Part shown: in pieces, positions 58,201-64,000 of the stretch | Position numbering within the stretch: position 1 is the stretch's first letter | Layout of the letters: each line of letters begins with the position of its first letter | From: Thermosynechococcaceae cyanobacterium Okahandja | Lineage (GTDB): Bacteria; Cyanobacteriota; Cyanobacteriia; Thermosynechococcales; Thermosynechococcaceae | Length of the DNA stretch: 64,000 nt | NCBI GenBank assembly: GCA_041530395.1 | Contig: CP136945.1 | Coordinates: 1,302,001-1,366,000 of the forward strand | Direction of reading: 5' to 3' | Translations under genes and position numbers: made by a program | Notes under the pieces: model-generated | What the model saw: the letters and a program-made list of their open reading frames with translations, nothing else | What the model was told of the DNA's origin: nothing | The model's database searches: none

Positions 58201-58960
58201 CCAGTTCCACGTTCCCTTCCCACGCCGCCAATAGCTCTGCCTGAATCTCTGGGTCTTGCAGAGAAGACACAAAAACGGGCAAAGGAGTGATCTGCCGCTC
58301 TTGTAATGCCTGACAGAGGGCATCGATCACGGCGGTATTGCCCGCCAAGTAATGGGCACGGTAAAAGAGCAGCCCCACCCTTGGCCCCGTTGCGGGCACC
58401 TCGGCAGTCTGGGGATAGACCCCCCAGCGGGGAATCACCTGCGCCGGAGCCGGTTCACTACCGATGCCAAAACCGTGATAGCCGATAAACTCTAGCGCCA
58501 AGCGGATGTTGGCCAAGCCCCCTTCGCGAAAGTACTGCCAGAGGCGATTGACCCGTGCCAACGGCCAACTCGAGAGGCTCATGAGTTCCAGATCGGGGCG
58601 ATCATCGCCGGGGAGAATAATCAACTGCCCACCGCGATCGGCCACCCATTGCTGGGTCACCTCAAGGCCATAGCTCCAGTAGCCCCGCCCCCCCAACAGC
58701 CGAATCACGACAACCTCTGCATGGGCCAGAACGCGATCGCCGTAGTCATCAATAGCTGCTGCCGCCTGTAACTGCAATAGGTGAGCCAAGCGCAGCGCCG
58801 GAAACCCAGCCGCCATCTGGCCATAGGCCTGCGCCAGTAGCGCAATATCGCTATCGGCCGCCGTTAAAATGACAATAGGAGCCGCCGTTTGTTGTAGAAA
58901 TGCAACAGCACCCGGCTCAGACTCTAACGAAATATCACCAAGTGTAAGGATTCGATGCAT
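55256..58960 (-). CDS. cobN: Cobaltochelatase subunit CobN
   Basis: A 1,234-residue CobN/magnesium-chelatase-H-type protein. I favour CobN over ChlH because of the N-terminal region ([20 protein letters not shown]), the size and overall resemblance. Family phrases are [76 protein letters not shown]-like [20 protein letters not shown], and [20 protein letters not shown]. It inserts cobalt into a corrin ring precursor with an AAA partner encoded elsewhere. The start at 58960 ([13 protein letters not shown]) is preferred over the longer frame. It is divergent from cikA. Confidence 0.92.
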   Translation of the reverse strand: [1234 protein letters not shown]

Positions 58961-59163
58961 CAGCGCTCCCCAATTATTAAGCAAACCAGTGAGGTTTAGT
59001 GACCGGCAACGTACCGCCGCTACAACTGGAGTCGAAGAGTCCTGCGTCCGGTATTGTCGGCTCTTTTTCTCCGGTGAAGTCCATTAGGATGCAGGTTAGG
59101 ATCTAGTCTATCCCTGTCGTTCCCTACCCCTATCAACCCCTGTTGCTGCCCGAGCAGTTGTGG

Positions 59164-61350
59164 ATGATGCGCCATTCAGAACCTATGTTTAATCGGATTT
59201 TACCGTCTCTGTTTTACGAACGCATGGCCACGGCTCTGCTGGCGGAAGCGAGTGCCCAAGGGGCGACGGTTCTCACCAATGAAGATTTAGGGCAGCCAGC
59301 CGCACTCTTTACCCTTGTTGTTGGCAACTCCCTCAGTGTTCTGTTGCAAGCCACCAGCACCCCCCACCCGGGTCACTATCGCATTCAACTCACCACTGCC
59401 CCCAGTACAATTGCCCGCTTTTTGCGGCGGTTGCGCGCCCAAACGGCTCCGGCCTACCGTCCCCTAATCAAACCCGTTTTACAGGGTTTAGCACAGCGGG
59501 GGGAAGGTACTGGCAGCACACTACCGACCGGATTGGCCTTTACCCTGATGACGATCCTGAGTGACGAAACGATTGAGCAGTGCCAGACGTGCCAGCCATT
59601 GGTCACAGCAGCCCTTCACGAACGCCAAGCCCAAGAACGGCTGCTGCATCAGGTCACGACCCAAATTCGCCAGAGTTTGGAACTACCGGAATTGCTGAAA
59701 ACCGCCGTGGATCGCATCCGCGAGTTTTTGCGGGTGGATCGCCTGCTGGTAGGGCAGTTTAGTGATACAACGGCAGTGTTACAGGGGCAAGTGACCTACG
59801 AGTCCTGTCGTGATGGCAGTATTAGCTCCGTGTTGGGGCTGTGGGATGAGTGCTGGGCGTGGAGCCGTACGCCTACCCCTACCTACGAGCGGTTGCAGCG
59901 GGGGGACGTGATTGCGGTTGATGACATTGACCGCCGTTATGCCGCCACCCCCTGTTTGCGCGAGTTTGCCGCCCGCTGGCAGATCAAGGCATGGTTAATT
60001 GTGCCGGTGATTGTGCAGGAGACGTTGTGGGGGGTGCTCATTGCCCACCAGTGCGATCGCCCCCGCCAGTGGCAACCCCAAGAAATTGAGTTCCTCGTCC
60101 ACCTCAGCCAGCACCTGAGTATTGCCATCTACCAAGCCGAACTCTATAGCGAGTTGCAGCACCAAAAAGAGACGCTTGAGCAGCGGGTGAATGAGCGCAC
60201 CCAAGCCCTGCGGGAAGCCCTCAGTGCCATGGAGGCGGCCCATCGCATTAAAAATGATTTTCTGGCCACCATGAGCCACGAACTGCGCACCCCCCTCACC
60301 TGCGTCATTGGTGTATCGGCCACCCTCTTGCGCTGGCCCCTCGGCCCCCTGACCGAAAAACAGCGGGAGTACCTTGAAATTATTCACGAAAGCGGCACCC
60401 ACCTCCTAGAACTCATTAACAGCATTCTGGATCTCTCGCAGGCGGAACGCTCCCATCTGCACCGCAGTGCCTTTTCGGTGCGCCAACTGTGTACCGACTG
60501 CCTTGAATTGGTGCAGCCTCAGGCGCAGCGCCATCACGTTAACCTCAGCCATCAACTGGTCATTCCTCCCAGTCGCGATCGCTTTTGGGGGGATTACCGA
60601 CGGCTGCAACAGGTGCTGATTAATTTGCTCAGCAATGCCATTAAGTTTACCCCCGCCATGGGAGAGGTCATTCTGCGGGCTTGGTGGACAGACGATGAAC
60701 TCATCTTCCAAGTGGAAGACAACGGCATTGGTATTCCCGCCCACCTGCAACCCCTGCTGTTTCAAAAGTTTCAGCAACTGGATAGCTCCTTTGGCCGCGC
60801 CTATACCGGTGCTGGGCTAGGCTTAGCCTTAACCAAGCAGTGGGTGGAGTTGCACAATGGTTGGATTGAGGTGGACTCCACCGAAGGTAAAGGCAGTATC
60901 TTTACTGTGGGCTTACCCCAGCCGCGAACTGAGCTAGCGGATGAGGTGGGGGGAGTAACGTTGCCGCCCCTAGCCGCCACAGAACTCCTGACCGCTCCCG
61001 AAGGGCGCATTGTTCTGGTGAGTGAAGATGAATCCACCGCCACGCTCATCTGTTCCATTTTGACCACCGCCGGCTATCAGGTGGTGTGGCTGGTCGATGG
61101 AGAAGTCGATCGCCTTTTAGCCTTGACCCCCTTAGCCGTCATTTTGGCGGAACCCTTTAGCTACGGCGATGTCCAAGAACTGGTCGATCAACTCCGCCGC
61201 CGCTGCACCACGGCTCAGATCAAGATATTTATTCTGGGAGAGCAGGGGAACTATCGCGGTGTGGATCGCTATATTCCTGTGCCCATTAACCCGGAAGGAT
61301 TTTTACAGCAGATCACGATTGGCTTAAGTGCCTTAGCGGTGCCCGTCTAG
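59164..61350 (+). CDS. cikA: Circadian input kinase CikA-type sensor histidine kinase
   Basis: A 728-residue cytoplasmic kinase. Order: N-terminal alpha region (1-170), GAF domain (about 180-330), HisKA/HATPase kinase domain (about 360-600, phospho-acceptor His372 in FLATMSHELRTPLTCVIGVS; ATP lid NLLSNAIKFTP and DNGIGIP), and a C-terminal receiver-like domain (about 615-725) lacking the phospho-acceptor Asp (LAVILAEPFSYGDVQE). This GAF-kinase-pseudoreceiver layout is that of CikA, which senses redox/quinones and feeds the KaiABC clock. The HELRTPLTCVIG region and C-terminus agree with my memory of thermophilic CikA. ATG 59164 gives the family length; 59167 or 59185 are possible. The 3' end overlaps the convergent cyclase gene by 18 bases. 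Confidence 0.87.
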   Translation: MMRHSEPMFNRILPSLFYERMATALLAEASAQGATVLTNEDLGQPAALFTLVVGNSLSVLLQATSTPHPGHYRIQLTTAPSTIARFLRRLRAQTAPAYRPLIKPVLQGLAQRGEGTGSTLPTGLAFTLMTILSDETIEQCQTCQPLVTAALHERQAQERLLHQVTTQIRQSLELPELLKTAVDRIREFLRVDRLLVGQFSDTTAVLQGQVTYESCRDGSISSVLGLWDECWAWSRTPTPTYERLQRGDVIAVDDIDRRYAATPCLREFAARWQIKAWLIVPVIVQETLWGVLIAHQCDRPRQWQPQEIEFLVHLSQHLSIAIYQAELYSELQHQKETLEQRVNERTQALREALSAMEAAHRIKNDFLATMSHELRTPLTCVIGVSATLLRWPLGPLTEKQREYLEIIHESGTHLLELINSILDLSQAERSHLHRSAFSVRQLCTDCLELVQPQAQRHHVNLSHQLVIPPSRDRFWGDYRRLQQVLINLLSNAIKFTPAMGEVILRAWWTDDELIFQVEDNGIGIPAHLQPLLFQKFQQLDSSFGRAYTGAGLGLALTKQWVELHNGWIEVDSTEGKGSIFTVGLPQPRTELADEVGGVTLPPLAATELLTAPEGRIVLVSEDESTATLICSILTTAGYQVVWLVDGEVDRLLALTPLAVILAEPFSYGDVQELVDQLRRRCTTAQIKIFILGEQGNYRGVDRYIPVPINPEGFLQQITIGLSALAVPV

Positions 61351-63303
61351 GCTGGGTGTATCGGGGGGCACGGTCAGCAGGGGGGGACTTTTGTGTACCC
61401 CTAGCACCCGAAACACTTGAATTTTGCGCTCTTTACCCTTGAGTTCAAGCGGCCCCCACGCCTCCACCGCGTAGCGATCGCCCAAGTAGTCAAGGGTTTC
61501 TTGCGCCACCAAAATGCGGCAGGGACTCATTTGCCGATGTTTATCCACACTTTCAAGCCGCGAGGCAGTATTCACGCTATCGCCAATCACACCGTACTCG
61601 AGGCGATTTTTGCTGCCTAAACTCCCCACGACAATGGGGCCGGTATAAATGCCTGCCCGCATCATCACTTGCGGTAACCCCTGGGCTGCCCAGCCCTCAT
61701 TAAGCTGCTCAAGCAGGCGACCTAGGGCAAGGGCACAATCGACGGCATTGCGGGCATCAGCAGCAATCCCTTCGGGAGTGGTGCGGGGAAAGGGCACGCC
61801 AAACACCGCCATAATGCCATCCCCGGTAAACTTGTTAATCACGCCATGGTAGCTTTGCACCACATCCGCCACTTTTTCGAGGTAGGCGTTCAGCCAATCA
61901 AAGAGTTCCTCCGGCTCCATGCCCTCAGAAATAGTGCTAAAGCCCTTTAAGTCCGTAAACAAGAGGGTGGCAACGAGGCGCTGACCCGGTAACTTACCAT
62001 CCTTGAGCAGTTGATCGCGCCGCTCCCACATGGCGGCGGCAATTTCCGGCGACATACTTTGCCCCAGTAGGCGCATCACCATTTGCCGTTGCCGTTGAGC
62101 CTGTTGGGCAGTATAAGTCACCACACTGCCACTCGAGAGCAGCAGCGTTAAGCTAGGCGGCACGAGGGGCACCCAGCCTAACTTCAGGAACAGACCGTAG
62201 CAGGTGGCCAACAGAAGGGTCAGGCTCAGACCAAGGGCGATCGCCAGTCCTAAGGGATGCCGCACCCGCCAAGCCAGTACCGCCCCCACCAACGACCAGA
62301 ACACCATCCAGCCCACTTCCAGCCCATCGGGCCAGAACCAGATCATCGACCGTCGCCCCAGCCCGGCATCAATGAACTGCCCCACCATCTGAGCGTGGAT
62401 AAACACCCCCGCCAACCGCTGATCGTCCTGCAAACTCGAGCTAAAGGGAGTGTAAAAGAAATCTTTACCACTCTCGGCAATATTGCCCACCAGCACGACG
62501 CGATCGCGAATGAGGTCGGGGTTAACCCGTCCCGCCAACACCTCCCCGAGGGGCACCCACGTAATGGCCCGATGATCGCCACGATAGTTGAGCATCACCT
62601 GATAGCCTGCGGTATCGGCTCTAACATAACCCCCATCATTGGGTTGCAGGGGCGTAAAGACCGTCTGCCCCAACTGCATCACGTGGGGATCCGCATCACT
62701 GCCGCGCGGCTCAATACCCTCGTCGGCCAAGTAGCGTAACGCCAAGCGCAGCGAAAACGAGTAGAGGGGATTCCCCTGATCATCCGCTAAAAATAGGATG
62801 TTGCGCCGAACAATCCCACCCGAATCCACCGTGACATCATTAAAGCCCACCTGATCGGCACTCAGGGCAGGGGGGGGTGCAATCGTGGGATGGATGTCAT
62901 CCCCCAACTTGGTCACCGCAAAGAGGCGATCGGAGCTTTGCCAGACCCGATTTAGATCCTTGTGGCCGGGTTCCACCGGAAAATCGCGATAAATATCTAA
63001 GCCAATGGCGCGGGGGTTGTGCTGTAGCAGCTTTTGAAGCAGGTCTGCATACACTTGATCCGGCAAAGACAGGGCGCGATAGCGCTGGATATCGGCTTCG
63101 GTAATGCCCACCACCAGTAGGCGCGGATCTGCCCCCGCAAAAGGGCGCAACTGCATCAGGCGGTCGTAGGCGGCCAACTCTAGGGGCTGTAGCCCCCCCA
63201 AACTGCGAATCCCCACCACAACAGCACTGGCCACGGTGGTGGCCATCAGCACAAGACCCAGATCGGCAAAATAGCGACGAAAGTGGGAAAATAGGGGGGG
63301 CAT
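61333..63303 (-). CDS. CHASE2-domain adenylate/guanylate cyclase
   Basis: A 656-residue membrane cyclase making a cyclic nucleotide. An N-terminal membrane helix (about 15-35) and an extracytoplasmic CHASE2 sensor (about 40-320; LLVVGITEADIQRY, NPRAIGLDIYRDFPVEPGH) are followed by three hydrophobic helices (about 325-400), then a class III cyclase domain (about 445-625; LLFTDLKGFSTISEGMEPEE, the metal Asp in FTDLKGF, INKFTGDGIMAVFG, GVIGDSVNTASRLE). The cyclase fold looks complete. No ligand for CHASE2 can be deduced. ATG 63303 is the first start. Confidence 0.92.
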   Translation of the reverse strand: MPPLFSHFRRYFADLGLVLMATTVASAVVVGIRSLGGLQPLELAAYDRLMQLRPFAGADPRLLVVGITEADIQRYRALSLPDQVYADLLQKLLQHNPRAIGLDIYRDFPVEPGHKDLNRVWQSSDRLFAVTKLGDDIHPTIAPPPALSADQVGFNDVTVDSGGIVRRNILFLADDQGNPLYSFSLRLALRYLADEGIEPRGSDADPHVMQLGQTVFTPLQPNDGGYVRADTAGYQVMLNYRGDHRAITWVPLGEVLAGRVNPDLIRDRVVLVGNIAESGKDFFYTPFSSSLQDDQRLAGVFIHAQMVGQFIDAGLGRRSMIWFWPDGLEVGWMVFWSLVGAVLAWRVRHPLGLAIALGLSLTLLLATCYGLFLKLGWVPLVPPSLTLLLSSGSVVTYTAQQAQRQRQMVMRLLGQSMSPEIAAAMWERRDQLLKDGKLPGQRLVATLLFTDLKGFSTISEGMEPEELFDWLNAYLEKVADVVQSYHGVINKFTGDGIMAVFGVPFPRTTPEGIAADARNAVDCALALGRLLEQLNEGWAAQGLPQVMMRAGIYTGPIVVGSLGSKNRLEYGVIGDSVNTASRLESVDKHRQMSPCRILVAQETLDYLGDRYAVEAWGPLELKGKERKIQVFRVLGVHKSPPLLTVPPDTPSLDGHR

Positions 63304-63339
63304 CGATGGTAGTTTTGTGTTCGTTTCTCTATCCTAGCG

Positions 63340-63852
63340 ATGAAGACTGTCTTGGTCGCAACCTTGGGCGATCGCCTGGGGGCGGAAGCCGTTTATACCC
63401 GCTTAGAAACCGATGGCTTTCCGATGGCGAAGGTCAAGCTGTTGGGGCGGGGCTATAAGCAATGGTCAGATGTGGGGGTAGAAGACCCCTTTGCAACGGC
63501 GCGGCGGCAAATGCAACGGATGCTCCTTTGGCTGGTGCCCTTTGGCTTTTTTGCGGGCTTTACCTTTAACCAAGCCACGCAAATTGATATTCTGCCCACC
63601 TTGAATCGCCTAGACAATAGCTTAATTGGCGGTGTTTTTGGGGCGATCGCGGGTGCCTTGGGCAGTTTAACCGTGGGGGGGGGCCTTAAAGTTGTGATTG
63701 CTGGTTCCTCCGGCACGCCGTTTCAGGTGCGCCTACAACGGGGCAAGTACCTCGTCGTGATTCAGGGGAGCGATAACGAAATTCGCCGCGCCGAGCGCCT
63801 CCTGAAGGTGCAGCCCCTTGAGAATCTTCAAACCTACACGTTAGATGAATAG
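63340..63852 (+). CDS. Conserved-looking membrane protein of unknown function
   Basis: A 170-residue protein. The first ~45 residues look like a small alpha/beta stress-type domain (MKTVLVATLGDRLGAEAVYT, then RLETDGFPMAKVKLLGRGYK). Two hydrophobic segments follow (about 65-80, LLWLVPFGFFAGFTFNQ, and about 98-125, GGVFGAIAGALGSLTVGGGL). A soluble tail closes it (FQVRLQRGKYLVVIQGSDNE). Function is unknown; the overall pattern recalls general-stress membrane proteins. The start is ATG 63340. It is only 37 bases past the divergent cyclase start, and the next gene starts three bases after its stop. Confidence 0.75.
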   Translation: MKTVLVATLGDRLGAEAVYTRLETDGFPMAKVKLLGRGYKQWSDVGVEDPFATARRQMQRMLLWLVPFGFFAGFTFNQATQIDILPTLNRLDNSLIGGVFGAIAGALGSLTVGGGLKVVIAGSSGTPFQVRLQRGKYLVVIQGSDNEIRRAERLLKVQPLENLQTYTLDE

Positions 63853-63854
63853 CC

Positions 63855-64000
63855 ATGCTGCTGCCCATTCCAGACTTTTTTGAGCCAGATCGCGTAGGGG
63901 CAGTGTGGCGGGTACCCTACCAAGAACGCGCCACTCAAGCCCAAGCATGGGCACACCAACACCAGATTCCACCCGCTTGCAACGATTCGCAGCGCATTGG
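63855..64000 (+). CDS. Isochorismatase-like cysteine hydrolase (partial, N-terminus only)
   Basis: The first 48 codons of a gene that runs off the right edge. It begins MLLPIPDFFEPDRVGAVWRV then PYQERATQAQAWAHQHQIPP, a pattern I associate with cyanobacterial isochorismatase/nicotinamidase-type hydrolases. The catalytic residues lie beyond the window, so this is tentative. The ATG at 63855 is close behind the unknown membrane gene and likely co-transcribed with it. Confidence 0.55.
   Translation, partial: MLLPIPDFFEPDRVGAVWRVPYQERATQAQAWAHQHQIPPACNDSQRI

Noticed and set aside
58961-59160. Possible cobalamin riboswitch in the cobN/cikA intergenic region
   Set aside because: A CCGGTGAAGTCC stretch resembles part of the element, but the following conserved GCTG...CCCGCAAC and the B12 box are missing, and its orientation would serve cikA rather than cobN.

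Overview
The window is a compact, roughly 54-55% GC chromosome segment from a thermophilic unicellular cyanobacterium close to Thermosynechococcus/Parathermosynechococcus. The evidence is psbM (a photosystem II subunit, a few substitutions from the form I remember for T. elongatus), a CikA-type circadian kinase, a Ycf37-like photosystem assembly protein, a CcmK-type carboxysome shell protein, cyanobacterial four-ACT aspartokinase, FtsH and CobN, and dense GCGATCGC (HIP1) octamers. Species is not assigned.

Layout. 0-2.6 kb: minus-strand phosphate uptake operon pstS-pstC-pstA with a Pho-box-like site. 2.8-7.3 kb: katG, a Ycf37-like TPR protein, and a Ser/Thr kinase-macrodomain fusion. 7.9-19.9 kb: housekeeping genes (mazG, a YfcH/SulA-like epimerase, prmC, a drug/metabolite exporter, lysC, ftsH, tRNA-Gly, an FUSC transporter, a pentapeptide protein). 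20-21.7 kb: an A/T-rich DUF262/DUF1524 (GmrSD-like) defence gene. 22-46 kb: core genes for membrane, wall and division (CNNM, a transglutaminase-like membrane protein, ftsQ, amiC, a WecG/TagA transferase, ftsEX), isoprenoid (ispD), histidine (hisB), psbM, ppa, topA, thyX and several oxidoreductases. 46.1-53.9 kb: an accessory region. 53.9-64 kb: core genes again (GNAT, txlA-like, cobN, cikA, a CHASE2 adenylate cyclase, and a partial isochorismatase-like gene at the edge).

The most interesting part is 46.1-53.9 kb. A decayed integron-type tyrosine recombinase (52,981-53,900) faces away from a 2.5 kb gene encoding a methyltransferase fused to a PstI/BsuBI-type endonuclease. That gene sits tightly between a GTTAGGC core site 41 nt before its start and a 70-nt attC-like element 8 nt after its stop, which is the arrangement of an integron cassette. 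Beyond it lies a two-gene operon of a ParA ATPase with an N-terminal HsdR-type nuclease domain and a ParB-like protein with a SAP-like tail. Next come a Uma2 gene and the wreck of a ParE/RelE toxin. I read this as a relic integron/defence island. The nuclease-ParA plus ParB pair is the best candidate for an undescribed system; the kinase-macrodomain fusion is second.

The core genome is very tightly packed. Four convergent gene pairs overlap by exactly four bases in a shared stop tetranucleotide (TTAA, CTAG, CTAG, TTAG), and several same-strand pairs overlap by ATGA. Start codons were moved inward from the longest reading frame where homology, signal peptides or overlaps made this more likely; such choices are stated.
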